A stretch of DNA of 64,000 bases, taken from positions 52,476 through 116,475 of the forward strand of contig DAINSQ010000002.1 of the NCBI GenBank assembly GCA_036741235.1. The letters are read 5' to 3'. Numbering within the stretch: the stretch's first letter is position 1; every line of letters starts with the position of its first letter. This document shows positions 43,791 through 52,909 of this stretch, piece after piece. The position numbers and the translations under genes are program-made. Source of the DNA: JABWBR01 sp036741235. GTDB taxonomy: Bacteria; Bacteroidota; Bacteroidia; Chitinophagales; Saprospiraceae. The notes under the pieces are model-generated. The model worked only from the letters and a program-made list of their open reading frames with translations. It was not told the DNA's origin and did not search any database.

Positions 43791-44906
43791 TTAAAATACG
43801 ATATGCTTTTCTATGATCTTCATTGCAATTTCCCAACTATAACTGTCGGCTCGATGGAGGCCTCTTTCGACTAATTCAAAACGCAAATCGGGATCTGAGT
43901 GGAGTCGTTTCATAGCTTTTGCAATAGCTTCTGTATCCAGAGGATCGACCAGCAGCGCGGCATCGCCTGCTACTTCAAGCATTGAGGAGGTATTGGAGGT
44001 GATAATGGGCGTTTGGGCACGCATGGCTTCTAAAAGGGGCACGCCAAAGCCTTCGAAAAGCGATACATAGGTTAGCGCCAGGGCAGCCCCGGTAAGCTTT
44101 GGCAGCATATCGTCAGAAATATACCCTAATAAATGAATGTCAGCCCTGTAGTCCGATTTTTCCAGCGCCTCTTTGACTGTTCCGGTCTGCCAACTCAATC
44201 GGCCGCCGATGAGTAATTTTACCGGCGAGCCGGTTTGTTTTTTAAATAATCCAAACGCTTCTATCAGCCGGCATACATTCTTGCGGGGATGTACGGCGCC
44301 AAGGTAGAAGAAATAGGACTGCCCGCCGGCGTATACATCCCTGACGGCTTGTTTTTCAGCATCCGCTAGCGGCCTGAATGTTTCCCTGCAGCCGTTGCAG
44401 GCAACGTCAATTTTATCAGGATCGACCTCGTAGTGCCGCACTATGTCGCTTTTGCTGAATTGCGACACGGTAACTACCCGTTCTGCCCTCCGTAAATATC
44501 GCGGCACGAAATAATCGTAATAACGCCGCACCAAAGGCGGTACCTGGTCGGGGTAATGCACGTGGGCTATATCGTGAACTACCATAAGCGTAGGCGTTTT
44601 GGAGCAAAGCGAGCAATAACCGTCGGGTGAAAAAAATACGTCGGCGCGATATCGCCGCAAAGCGATAGGCACAGCGATTTCAAACCAGGCCCACCACAGT
44701 ATTGGATGCCGTGCGGGCGGCGGCACTACCACCGGCGTTATATTGGGCCCGCAAATAAAAGCGGGATCGTAAGGCCTGTCAAATAAAAAAATGAATTCCC
44801 ACTCGGGATGTAACGCCACCAGCCGCCGGGTTACCTCCCAGGTAAACCAGCCGATGCCCTCCAACTTGCCAGGCAATAAAAACCGGGTGTTGACGGCAAT
44901 GCGCAT
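43791..44906 (-). CDS. Family 4 glycosyltransferase
   Basis: The 371-residue protein has a GT-B fold: the N-terminal domain begins MRIAVNTRFLLPGKLEGIGW and contains MVVHDIAHVHYPDQVPPL, and the C-terminal donor-binding domain has FFYLGAVHPRKNVCRLIEAF and the characteristic SLFEGFGVPLLEAMRAQTPI (Glu-rich nucleotide-sugar motif). It transfers an activated sugar to a saccharide or lipid acceptor. Its first base overlaps the last base of the M1 peptidase gene upstream. It is not within a polysaccharide gene cluster, so the acceptor cannot be guessed. No membrane helix or signal peptide is seen. Confidence 0.92.
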   Translation of the reverse strand: MRIAVNTRFLLPGKLEGIGWFTWEVTRRLVALHPEWEFIFLFDRPYDPAFICGPNITPVVVPPPARHPILWWAWFEIAVPIALRRYRADVFFSPDGYCSLCSKTPTLMVVHDIAHVHYPDQVPPLVRRYYDYFVPRYLRRAERVVTVSQFSKSDIVRHYEVDPDKIDVACNGCRETFRPLADAEKQAVRDVYAGGQSYFFYLGAVHPRKNVCRLIEAFGLFKKQTGSPVKLLIGGRLSWQTGTVKEALEKSDYRADIHLLGYISDDMLPKLTGAALALTYVSLFEGFGVPLLEAMRAQTPIITSNTSSMLEVAGDAALLVDPLDTEAIAKAMKRLHSDPDLRFELVERGLHRADSYSWEIAMKIIEKHIVF

Positions 44907-46594
44907 TATTTGGCGATTCCTATTTCAAACAGTAACCATCCTTCCGGGTCAACAACGGGTTTGATGCCTTTGTCAAATGGGATGGTAAGCCCGTCGGGAG
45001 GAATGTCATACCGCTTGGTCGTCTTCCCTAATTCGATTTCTACGGGCATGGGAAAAGGAAGCCCCCCGGGCGCCTGCCAGTGCAAGTGGATCTTGTTATC
45101 GGCAATACGCGAATGTAATACCGGCAGGGACGGCTGCCGCAGGTAAACTTCAAAAAACCAATCCAACGGCTGACCATATTCTTCCTCGCAAATGCTTAGA
45201 AAATCGTCAGTGGCGACAAATCTGGTCTGACTGCCGTCGGTCAATGCTTCCAGACTCGGGTCGGGGTAGGCCATGCGGCGCAGCGCCTTGAAAAACGCCT
45301 CGTCGCCCATGAGGTAGCGCAAAGTATGCAGGGTCCAGGCGCCTTTTACGTATATTGGCGCGCGGTATATAGCTTTGCTGGTCATCGATTCGCGGGGGGC
45401 AATAGCCAATGTATTGCTGAAACGCCGCATGTTGCGCATGTAAGATTTGTAGACTTCCCGCCCTTTGAGGCGCTCGGCGTATAACGGTTGCATGTAAGAG
45501 CCAAAACCCTCGTGCAGCCACATATCGCGCCAGTCGGAGTTGGTAACCAGATTGCCCCACCATTCGTGGGCCAGCTCGTGGTGGTGCAGGGCGTCAAACC
45601 CCCAGTCAATGCCGCCGGTCATGGAGCCGTTGTTGAATTTGGCGCCGTAGGCTATTATGCTCTGGTGCTCCATGCCCAGGTGCGGGGTTTGCACTACGCC
45701 GTATTTGTCAGTCCGGAAAGGGTAAGGTCCCAACAGTTCTTCGTAAAAACGGAGATGGTCTTTTATTTCTGAAAATAGCTTTACGCCCTTGTCATAGTCT
45801 TCGGGCAATACGTAAAAAACAACAGGAAATGTATCGCCTGCTACGCTTGCTATTTTGTCTTCGATGAGGCGGTAGGGCGCCGCGTTAAGCGAGACGTTGT
45901 AAATGTTGATGGGATTGGAGATATACCAATGGTAGGTAGTCGTGCCATCGCCATGGGGTTCGGTTTTTAGTAATTGCCCGTTTGTGGCCACTACCAGCGG
46001 GTCGGGCACGCGGAAGTGCAGGCCCATGGTGCGAGGTTCATCGGAGACGTGGTCTTTGCAGGGCCACCAAATGTCGGCGCCTTCGCCCTGGCAGGTGGTG
46101 GCGAGCCAGTGCGCGCCCGATGTAGTTTTTGCCCAGGAGAAACCGCCGCTCCAGGGCGCCATGGGGGCGGGGCGGGGCTTGCCGCCGTAGTGTACGGTTA
46201 GTTGTAGCAGTTGACCGGGCTGACGGGTGTGGTGAAGGTCAATCCACAATTTGCCGCCCTTGCGGTAAAACGCGGCTTCCTGCCCACTGGGAGCCCGCAC
46301 GGCATACACGGTAAGCAGGGTATCAAGATCAAGTACCAGCCAATACATGGGCTGCACTACGATCGCGTCAATACGTACTTTGCCGTCAATGCGCTGTTCG
46401 TCAGGCCATATTTGCAGCGACAAATCGTAGTGGATGACGTCGTACGCAGCCTGCTCGGGCATTAAGGGGCCGCCGCTGTCGTAGATGTCGGTTTGGGCGG
46501 TTAATCCGGCGGCGACCGAGAATAGCAATAGCAGCAAGGCGATGTTGGAGAGGAGTGCCATGTCTTTGCGTTTTAGTGCTGGTAAGTTAGGCAT
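44906..46594 (-). CDS. Exported M1 family zinc aminopeptidase
   Basis: The 562-residue protein has a signal peptide (IALLLLLFSVAAGLTAQ), an N-terminal beta saddle, the substrate-pocket element GMEHQ (about 307-311), and the gluzincin site HHELAHEWWGNLV (His339, Glu340, His343) with the third ligand Glu362 in LHEGFGSYM. It is shorter than typical M1 enzymes (over 600 residues) and ends after the catalytic domain and a short C-terminal domain, so it may be a bacteroidetal periplasmic variant. The start overlaps the end of the CHAD gene by 8 bases (ATGCCTAA), an unusual coupling; a later ATG at 46561 would remove the overlap and begin nearer the signal peptide. Confidence 0.92.
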   Translation of the reverse strand: MPNLPALKRKDMALLSNIALLLLLFSVAAGLTAQTDIYDSGGPLMPEQAAYDVIHYDLSLQIWPDEQRIDGKVRIDAIVVQPMYWLVLDLDTLLTVYAVRAPSGQEAAFYRKGGKLWIDLHHTRQPGQLLQLTVHYGGKPRPAPMAPWSGGFSWAKTTSGAHWLATTCQGEGADIWWPCKDHVSDEPRTMGLHFRVPDPLVVATNGQLLKTEPHGDGTTTYHWYISNPINIYNVSLNAAPYRLIEDKIASVAGDTFPVVFYVLPEDYDKGVKLFSEIKDHLRFYEELLGPYPFRTDKYGVVQTPHLGMEHQSIIAYGAKFNNGSMTGGIDWGFDALHHHELAHEWWGNLVTNSDWRDMWLHEGFGSYMQPLYAERLKGREVYKSYMRNMRRFSNTLAIAPRESMTSKAIYRAPIYVKGAWTLHTLRYLMGDEAFFKALRRMAYPDPSLEALTDGSQTRFVATDDFLSICEEEYGQPLDWFFEVYLRQPSLPVLHSRIADNKIHLHWQAPGGLPFPMPVEIELGKTTKRYDIPPDGLTIPFDKGIKPVVDPEGWLLFEIGIAK

Positions 46595-47402
46595 TATCGG
46601 TTGTTGTGTGCAACAGCTTTTTGAGCTTTTGCTTCATGCGATTGCTTCTGCGCTGCCAGCGCAGCAGAAGTTGCCTGCCTGCCAGTTGATCGGCAGCCGA
46701 CCAGTAGGTGGCGGAGAGGTCTGTTTTCAGGCGCCGCCAGGCCGTATCGTAGTCATGCCAAAGGCCCAATTGTTCGAGTAATGCACCGGTATCGATGGAT
46801 AGCCCAACACAAGGCCCCGTTTCAAATCTGAAATACAGGCTTGACATTTTGCGGTTGGCCTCGTAGTCTTTGATGATTTTGCGCAACTGATGCAGCTCTT
46901 CATTGGAACATACGTCCAAACGATCGATTATTTCTTCTGCCTGCGAACGAAGCTGCTGGAAATATTCCTCAAGTGTGGGCTGTATACAGTTTCCTAAAGC
47001 TTGTATTATGGGATGTTCAATTTCTTCCCACCCCGGCGGCTGCATTTTATGCGCATAATCCCGGAAGTCGTTGCGCGCCAGGCGGTAGGCGTTTGAAAGG
47101 TATCTCCGGTATTTGCGACTGAAATGGTGGGCGATATCGCCGGCGTCTTTTAACAGATGCAGTTGACGGTGTATTTCGCGCACCACTCCGCCGTGAGCAA
47201 AAACTTTTTTAAGGGTATAATAAAAGTCGCGATAGGGAAAATCCGGATCGACCAGGCGGAGCAGGCGGTAAAATGCCCGCTGTTTTTTGATGTCTACCCG
47301 CAGGTTGTGTAAACCAGCCTCCCCGCAACGCCGACCGAGTTTTTTTACCCCATCGACGATGCGTTTGTTGCGATGCTGGATGTATTGGAGGCAGGCTTCC
47401 AT
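46587..47402 (-). CDS. CHAD domain protein
   Basis: The 271-residue, highly basic helical protein fits the CHAD domain: a first half with conserved HNLRVDIKKQRAFYRLLRLV and FRDYAHKM, a second half with ELHQLRKIIKDYEANRKMSS (the second His-x-x-Arg/Lys signature) and LGLWHDYDTAWRRLK. CHAD proteins bind polyphosphate through these positive clusters. It lacks the CYTH partner often fused to it. It is in the middle of the set PfkB, CHAD, M1 peptidase and GT on the minus strand; the M1 start lies within its last codons. No function beyond polyphosphate binding can be claimed. Confidence 0.88.
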   Translation of the reverse strand: MEACLQYIQHRNKRIVDGVKKLGRRCGEAGLHNLRVDIKKQRAFYRLLRLVDPDFPYRDFYYTLKKVFAHGGVVREIHRQLHLLKDAGDIAHHFSRKYRRYLSNAYRLARNDFRDYAHKMQPPGWEEIEHPIIQALGNCIQPTLEEYFQQLRSQAEEIIDRLDVCSNEELHQLRKIIKDYEANRKMSSLYFRFETGPCVGLSIDTGALLEQLGLWHDYDTAWRRLKTDLSATYWSAADQLAGRQLLLRWQRRSNRMKQKLKKLLHTTTDNA

Positions 47403-47526
47403 CTCTTGTGAGGTGACAGGGGGGCGAAAATCTGGTTGATTCGAAGTTCGAAACCCTGAATATTTTTTTCAAAAATAGCTCGAATCTCCCAAATCCTCAA
47501 ATAGCCAGATCACCCAAATTATCAGG

Positions 47527-48441
47527 TCACCTGGTAAAATGCACCAAATCCGCAAAGCGCTGCACGCGCTGGTCAATTTCGGGGCGGCTGAGGTTGGTGA
47601 GGCGCTCGATGCTGAAACGCTCTACGCAAAACGAAGCCATGGCCGAGCCGAAAATCACGGCCCGTTTCATATTATCGAAGGAGAGATCGCCGGTAGAGGC
47701 CAGATAGCCCATAAACCCTCCAGCAAACGTATCGCCCGCGCCCGTGGGGTCGAATACCTCGGCGAGAGGCAATGCGGGGGCGAAAAACACATTGTCGGGG
47801 CTAAACAATAAAGCGCCATGCTCGCCTTTTTTGATTACGAGGAAGCGCGGGCCCATCGTAAAGATGGCCTCGGCTGCATTTACCAGCGAGTGCTGACCGG
47901 TGAGCTGGCGGGCTTCTTCGTCATTGATGGTGAGGATATCAATGCGTTTGAGTACCTCCATCAGACTATCGAGCGCCACGTTCATCCAGAAATTCATGGT
48001 ATCCAGTGCAACCAGTCGCGGCTTGTGCTGCAACTGGTCGAGCACCCGGTGCTGCACGTCGGGCGTCAGGTTGCCCAGCATTACGAAGTCAGCTTTGGTA
48101 TAAACCTCCGGCAACACAGGGTCAAAGTCAGCCAACACGTTGAGCTGGGTGTCTAGCGTATCGCGATCGTTGAGGTTGTTGTGGTAGCGGCCCGCCCAGA
48201 AAAACGACTTTTCGCCGTGTTTCACCTGAATACCCTCCAGGTTGATGCCCCGGCGGCGCAAATCGTCGAGGGTTTCGGTGGGAAAGTCGTCGCCGATTAC
48301 GGACACGACTTGCACCTCGGGCGTAAAATACGAAGCAGCCAATGAAATGTAAGTGGCGGCGCCACCCACCACTCGCTCGGCTCTTCCAAATGGCGTTTCG
48401 ATATCGTCAAAGGCAACAGTGCCAACGGTTAACAAACTCAT
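47527..48441 (-). CDS. PfkB-family sugar or nucleoside kinase
   Basis: The 304-residue protein is a PfkB/ribokinase-type kinase. It starts MSLLTVGTVAFDDIETPFGR, includes the Gly-rich GGAATYISLAASYF, and has the anion-hole and catalytic base motif DPTGAGDTFAGGFMGYL (about residues 230-246). The N-terminal sequence most resembles a subgroup found in Bacteroidota whose substrate is a small sugar or nucleoside; which one cannot be decided. It is not next to a sugar transporter or catabolic operon. It is followed, 124 bp later on the same strand, by the CHAD gene; the two could be co-transcribed. Confidence 0.9.
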   Translation of the reverse strand: MSLLTVGTVAFDDIETPFGRAERVVGGAATYISLAASYFTPEVQVVSVIGDDFPTETLDDLRRRGINLEGIQVKHGEKSFFWAGRYHNNLNDRDTLDTQLNVLADFDPVLPEVYTKADFVMLGNLTPDVQHRVLDQLQHKPRLVALDTMNFWMNVALDSLMEVLKRIDILTINDEEARQLTGQHSLVNAAEAIFTMGPRFLVIKKGEHGALLFSPDNVFFAPALPLAEVFDPTGAGDTFAGGFMGYLASTGDLSFDNMKRAVIFGSAMASFCVERFSIERLTNLSRPEIDQRVQRFADLVHFTR

Positions 48442-48463
48442 GAAAAAATATTTTCGGCAAATA

Positions 48464-48494
48464 TTGCACTTTTATGGGATATCCTATAAATTTG
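48464..48494 (+). promoter_or_regulatory. Promoter of tRNA-Asn
   Basis: TTG at 48464-48466 and TAAATTTG at 48487-48494, 20 bp apart, match the Bacteroidota promoter exactly. The start would be near 48501, about 23 bases before the mature tRNA. Confidence 0.65.
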
Positions 48495-48523
48495 CAGTCG
48501 CCTTTTGAGAAAAGGACGTTTTT

Positions 48524-48597
48524 GCCTCAGTAGCTCAGCCGGTTAGAGCGGCGGACTGTTAATCCGTAGGTCCTAGGTTCAAGTCCTAGCTGAGGCG
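48524..48597 (+). tRNA. tRNA-Asn (anticodon GUU)
   Basis: The 74-base cloverleaf has acceptor stem GCCTCAG paired with CTGAGGC, anticodon loop CTGTTAA with anticodon GTT at 48558-48560, T arm CTAGG/CCTAG around TTCAAGT, and discriminator G48597. The CCA end is not encoded. A promoter precedes it and a UUCG-capped terminator follows. Confidence 0.95.
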
Positions 48598-48613
48598 CAA
48601 CAACACTTACGCT

Positions 48614-48648
48614 ACGGCTGTTTCACTTCGGTGGAACGGCCGTTTTTT
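48614..48648 (+). terminator. Terminator of tRNA-Asn
   Basis: A 13-bp stem containing two G-U pairs, closed by a TTCG tetraloop (48627-48630) and followed by TTTTTT, lies 17 bases after the tRNA. This is a textbook intrinsic terminator. Confidence 0.85.
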
Positions 48649-48699
48649 GTTGCAGGTTGTAGGTATATAGGTTTATGCATATAGGGAATGCCATCGCTT

Positions 48700-48845
48700 G
48701 CAGTGTCGCAAAGCCCAATAGTCCAAGAGTCCCGTTTCGACTCCGCTCAACGACCGGCAAAGATCGCACGGTCGCTAAGTCCCAGAGATCGCCCTCTCTC
48801 CCGCTCGCCAAGTCGCCCCTTCCCGTACGAGGGGCTCACAATTGC
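48700..48845. repeat. Composite of short intergenic repeat modules after the tRNA
   Basis: The stretch strings together CAATAGTCC (as in 34741-34880), GTTTCGACTCCGCTCAACGA (48734-48753, minus-strand copy of the 21501 and 63966 repeat), GCACGGTCGC (related to the 63930 tandem) and CTCTCTCCCGCTCGCC (as near 21550, reversed). No protein is encoded. The mixture of modules found separately elsewhere suggests repeated recombination or local duplication. Confidence 0.65.
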
Positions 48846-48849
48846 CGCT

Positions 48850-50061
48850 TCACACTGCCGCCTCTTCCTGGTTTTTTACCGTTACCGGCGATCCGGCTTT
48901 AGGCAGGCGGATGGTAAAGGTGGTGCCCACATTTTCCTGCGATTTTTTCACAAAAATCTTTCCGTTGTGGTATTGTTCAATGATGCGCTTGGCCAGTGAG
49001 AGGCCGAGGCCCCATCCGCGTTTTTTGGTAGTATAGCCGGGCTGAAAAACGGTTTTGAACTTGCCGGCGGGGATGCCCTTGCCGGTATCGCTAATATCGA
49101 TATAGACGTAGTCGTTGTCTTCCGTCACCTGGGCGCTGATTTCTCCTTTGCTGCCCATGGCGTCGAGGGCGTTGCGCAACAGGTTTTCGATCACCCAGTC
49201 GAACAAAGGCGGATTGAGCGCCACTTGGAGGTTGCCTTCTTTGGGAGAGGGGAATACAAAAGCCACTCTTTTCGAGGCCCGGCGCTGCATGTACACCCGG
49301 CATTTGTCGAGTTCCTCGTAAATATTGACGCGGTCGAGTTTTGGCATTGAGCCAATCTTGGAGAAGCGCTCGGCGATGAGTTCCAGACGGCTCACATCGT
49401 TGCTGAGTTCGTGTAGCACTTCGTTGACTTCTTCGTCGTCTTCTCTGATCATCCGCAGGTGTTCTATCCAGGCTACAATGGCCGAAATGGGCGTGCCGAG
49501 CTGGTGGGCGGTTTCTTTGGCCATACCTACCCATACGCGGTTTTGCTCGGCCCGGCGTGCAGAGTTGAAGCCCAGGTAGCCGAATAATACGAAGGCGGCG
49601 ATGAGGCACAATTGCACTATGGGAAAATAGCGCAGTTGAGTAAGCAGCTTTGATTCTTTGTAATATATCAAAAGGGTGCCGTCCCAAATAGGAATAGGCT
49701 CAAAACCCTTGGCATCGAGTTTGGCAATTTGATCTTTGAGGTAAACATGGTTGGAGTCGAGGCCGTTGCCGAAGTTGGCGGCGTCGTAAATATCGCCACG
49801 GTCGTCAACGATGATAACCGGAATATTGGTGTTTGATTTGATAATGGCCAGGTGCAGGGTATTGTCGCATACGCCCACGTCTTCTTCGTCGAAGTCGGCA
49901 AAATCGGCCATGGTCATGGCCCAAATTTCGGCGCGCTTGCGTTCTTCATCCCCTAGTTTGCCTGCCAGGTGGTTGGTGTAGATCATGGAAGCCAAAACAA
50001 TTACCGCCCCTGCGATGCCGAGGTATAGCTTCCATCTCGATTTGCGCTCGTAAATGCTCAT
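48850..50061 (-). CDS. Membrane sensor histidine kinase
   Basis: The 403-residue kinase has an N-terminal helix (LYLGIAGAVIVLASMIYTNH), an extracytoplasmic sensor region of about 120 residues, a second helix (PIVQLCLIAAFVLFGYLGFN), a DHp domain with the phospho-acceptor His in MAKETAHQLGTPISA, and an HATPase_c domain with N-box LFDWVIENLLRNALDAMG and G boxes DISDTGKGIP and KKRGWGLGLSLAKRI. The HQLGTP form is common in Bacteroidota. No response regulator gene is next to it, so it is orphan in this window. The start at 50061 is chosen because the membrane helix lies shortly after; an upstream reading to 50133 is not helical or similar. Confidence 0.92.
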   Translation of the reverse strand: MSIYERKSRWKLYLGIAGAVIVLASMIYTNHLAGKLGDEERKRAEIWAMTMADFADFDEEDVGVCDNTLHLAIIKSNTNIPVIIVDDRGDIYDAANFGNGLDSNHVYLKDQIAKLDAKGFEPIPIWDGTLLIYYKESKLLTQLRYFPIVQLCLIAAFVLFGYLGFNSARRAEQNRVWVGMAKETAHQLGTPISAIVAWIEHLRMIREDDEEVNEVLHELSNDVSRLELIAERFSKIGSMPKLDRVNIYEELDKCRVYMQRRASKRVAFVFPSPKEGNLQVALNPPLFDWVIENLLRNALDAMGSKGEISAQVTEDNDYVYIDISDTGKGIPAGKFKTVFQPGYTTKKRGWGLGLSLAKRIIEQYHNGKIFVKKSQENVGTTFTIRLPKAGSPVTVKNQEEAAV

Positions 50062-50137
50062 AATGGCGCTTGTTTCATCTTGTTGGGCACATCCCGCCCG
50101 ATAACGCGTCAAGTAGCCGCTTAAGTATGGCAATAGC

Positions 50138-51211
50138 CTATCGTCCTCGTATTTGTATATAATTTATCATACGCCGCATGGCATTTTCCCGCACATTGAG
50201 GTAAAAAAGGTTGTAGTCGCCCGCATGGTAATTGCTGCGCAGCAATAAAAAACTCCAGGGGAACCGGGGGCGTCGTACCCACAACAGCCCATCGTGCACT
50301 TGCGCATCGCATATACCCGGGCGGATGTCGTCAAATTTGAACGCGATGCCGCCCACATTTTTTTCACGGGGCGCGTATTGGGTGTCAATGGTCCAGGTGA
50401 GGGGGTTGGTCACCAGCATGCGCTCCCCTTCTGTATCCCAGCGGGGCATTCTGTTTCGCCGGTAAGTGCGCCAGGAGCAAAAGCAACCGATTTCATCGGC
50501 TGTTTCACAGGGCTTGATGTACTTGAAGTAGTCTTTGGGCACGCCGATGCCTGCCAGGTAGGCGGCGATGAGTTTTTTCTGAAGGGGTTTGCCGTCAAAA
50601 AAATCTTTGATAAGCCGCATGCCGTGCGTGGTGCCCTGGCTGTGCGCAGCGATGATGACGGGCCGGCCGTCGTTGTAGTTATTGAGATAATATTGAAAGG
50701 CGGCTTTGACATCGGCGTATGCCATATCAAAGGCTTGGTGGGCGCTTGCCGTATCTTTTGCAAAATACGCCGACAAATGCGCCTGGCGATATCGCGGAGC
50801 AAAAACCCGGCCCGAGCCGTTAAATATGGAGGCTTGGTATAGTATGGTGCCGTCGTCGGTTTTTTTATTGAGCTTGGGGTCGTCGATTGGGCCGTTCCAG
50901 TTGTTGTGGCCTTTCTGACCGGTATACGTGGTCGGGTGCAGGAAAAAGACGTCGACAGCAGACCCCAGCTGATTGTCAGGCAAAGCCTCGCTGGGCCGCC
51001 GGTCGGCATTGTCGACCCGGTCGGGCAGGGCCGCCCAGTTTTCCGCCTTGCTATAGTCGGGCGCAGAAGGCGCAGGCAGTGTACCGTAGCCCCCCTTGGG
51101 ATGCACTGCGCAACTGCTGAGCGATGACAAGATCGCCAAACCTGTTATCCAGGCGACGACTACCGGCTGCCAAATCCATTTACCGGGCCAGTTTACTCTT
51201 TTTATATCCAT
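50138..51211 (-). CDS. DUF3089-type alpha/beta hydrolase lipoprotein
   Basis: The product of about 357 residues has a lipoprotein signal sequence (TGLAILSSLSSC, Cys34). It contains VDVFFLHPTTYTGQKGHNNW, PRYRQAHLSAYF and the nucleophile elbow AAHSQGTTHGMRLI, followed by CFCSWRTYRRN, which together define DUF3089, a lipase-like family. The HSQG serine is the likely nucleophile; the acid and base are less clear. It is outer-membrane or periplasmic by its lipid anchor. The start lies inside the end of the permease gene upstream, with an overlap of about 32 bp, implying one transcript with it. The substrate is unknown. Confidence 0.88.
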   Translation of the reverse strand: MDIKRVNWPGKWIWQPVVVAWITGLAILSSLSSCAVHPKGGYGTLPAPSAPDYSKAENWAALPDRVDNADRRPSEALPDNQLGSAVDVFFLHPTTYTGQKGHNNWNGPIDDPKLNKKTDDGTILYQASIFNGSGRVFAPRYRQAHLSAYFAKDTASAHQAFDMAYADVKAAFQYYLNNYNDGRPVIIAAHSQGTTHGMRLIKDFFDGKPLQKKLIAAYLAGIGVPKDYFKYIKPCETADEIGCFCSWRTYRRNRMPRWDTEGERMLVTNPLTWTIDTQYAPREKNVGGIAFKFDDIRPGICDAQVHDGLLWVRRPRFPWSFLLLRSNYHAGDYNLFYLNVRENAMRRMINYIQIRGR

Positions 51212-52850
51212 AAAATAAATAGATAACGAGTCCAATCAAAAACCAAACAAAAAACCAGGCCCAGTTAGACGGCTCCATACCGGTAAGCAGATATAAACAG
51301 CTTGTGAGCCCCAATAGCGGAATGAGCGAAAAATTATTTTTATACGCAAATACCGCCAGTATAATACAAATCGCGCAAAATATCAGCATGGGAATATTGT
51401 GAGCGGCATCAGGCCCCGTGACCTGAAGCAACGAAGTAAAGAAACCAGGTTGTAAAATGCTCACCGCCAAAGCGCCTGATAATAGTAATATGGTGTAGAT
51501 GTATTTGGCATTAAAATAGGGCAGGTGAAAACGCCCTTTTTCGCGCTGTTTGCGGGGCAGCAATAAGACGCCGCCACACACCAGCACAAAAGCAAACAGA
51601 GTGCCTATGCTGGTGAAATCGAGCACAAATTCTTCGTTGGTAAACAATAGCGGCACTCCCACTACCAAACCGGTAACAATTGTGGAGAATGACGGCGTTT
51701 TGTACTTGGGGTGAATTTTCTGAAAAGCCTTGGGCATGAGCCCGTCGCGGCTCATACTCATCCATATACGGGGTTGCCCCATCTGGAAAACCAATAATAC
51801 GCTGGTCATGGCCACCACCGCTGAAATTGACACGATAAATTCAATCCATTTAACCCCGCGCAATTTAAATACCTCGGCCAGGGGGTCGGAGATGCCTAGC
51901 TGTGTGTAGGGCACCATGCCGGTGAGCACCAGCGACAGGATGATGTATACAGTAGTACATATTACCAGCGAATAGATCATGCCCCTGGGCAGGTCGCGCT
52001 GGGGATTTTTGCTCTCTTCCGCCAGCGTCGACACCGCGTCGAAGCCGATGTAGGCAAAAAATACGGCTGCCACGCCGGCCATTACCCCGCGAAAACCATT
52101 GGGCATAAAGGGCGTCCAGTTGTCGATATCCACATAAAAAGCCCCCACCACGATAACCAGCAATATGATGATGAGTTTGATCCACACCATGAGGTTGCTC
52201 ACATTGCGCGACTCGCGCACGCCAACGAATACGAGCCAGGTGATGAGCAGGTTGATGACCACCGCCGGCAGATCGAAAATGATCCGCAGGTTGCCCAACA
52301 TGGGGGCGGAATTCCAGGCGGCAAGCCCTTCTTCGTCAAAAATTTTTTCGCCGGCGATACTGGCGTTAAATGCATCGCGCGCCGCCAGGTAGTTGATGGT
52401 CAGGTAATCGGGCAGATGGATGTGAAAGGCTTCCAACAAGTTGGTAAAATAACCCGACCAGGCAAATGCCACGTATATGTTGCCGATAGAATATTCCATG
52501 AGCAGCGCCCACCCGATAATCCAGGCGAGCAATTCGCCGAAAGACGCATAAGCATAAGTATAAGCGCTGCCCGCCACCGGAATACGCGAGGCGAACTCGG
52601 CATAACACAGCGCTGTAAAACCGCAGGCAATGCCGCAGAGGATAAATAGGAAAATCACTCCCGGGCCGCCTTCAAAGCAGGCCTGGCCGATAGAACTGAA
52701 GCTGCCCGCCCCAATAATTGCAGCAATACCAAAAAAAGTGAGGTCTCGCACACTCAATACACGGTTCAGGCTGTGGCCGTCTTCCTGTTGTTTTTCAGCG
52801 TCGGCGAGGATCGCTGCAATATGCTTTTTGCGAAAAAGGGTTTTTAACAT
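51180..52850 (-). CDS. APC-family amino acid permease
   Basis: The 556-residue membrane protein has about 12-13 hydrophobic helices. It starts MLKTLFRKKHIAAILADAEK, then VLSVRDLTFFGIAAIIGAGS, the conserved first helix with its Gly-rich unwound region (IGAGSFSSIG), and ESKNPQRDLPRGMIYSLVIC in the middle. It fits the cationic amino acid transporter branch of the APC superfamily. It takes up amino acids across the inner membrane; the specific one is not visible. The start at 52850 is chosen because the extra 20 upstream residues are not family-like. It overlaps the DUF3089 gene downstream and diverges from the NTF2-like gene. Confidence 0.9.
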   Translation of the reverse strand: MLKTLFRKKHIAAILADAEKQQEDGHSLNRVLSVRDLTFFGIAAIIGAGSFSSIGQACFEGGPGVIFLFILCGIACGFTALCYAEFASRIPVAGSAYTYAYASFGELLAWIIGWALLMEYSIGNIYVAFAWSGYFTNLLEAFHIHLPDYLTINYLAARDAFNASIAGEKIFDEEGLAAWNSAPMLGNLRIIFDLPAVVINLLITWLVFVGVRESRNVSNLMVWIKLIIILLVIVVGAFYVDIDNWTPFMPNGFRGVMAGVAAVFFAYIGFDAVSTLAEESKNPQRDLPRGMIYSLVICTTVYIILSLVLTGMVPYTQLGISDPLAEVFKLRGVKWIEFIVSISAVVAMTSVLLVFQMGQPRIWMSMSRDGLMPKAFQKIHPKYKTPSFSTIVTGLVVGVPLLFTNEEFVLDFTSIGTLFAFVLVCGGVLLLPRKQREKGRFHLPYFNAKYIYTILLLSGALAVSILQPGFFTSLLQVTGPDAAHNIPMLIFCAICIILAVFAYKNNFSLIPLLGLTSCLYLLTGMEPSNWAWFFVWFLIGLVIYLFYGYKKSKLAR

Positions 52851-52909
52851 AGGTGCTTGTTTGCTGGAAAGGTAAAGAAAAAGCGTATTTTTCCAAAAAA
52901 AAGACCACA

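Noticed and set aside
48524..48850. Integrated element at tRNA-Asn
   Set aside because: tRNA genes are frequent insertion sites, but I see no integrase and no duplicated 3' end of the tRNA; only repeat modules follow.
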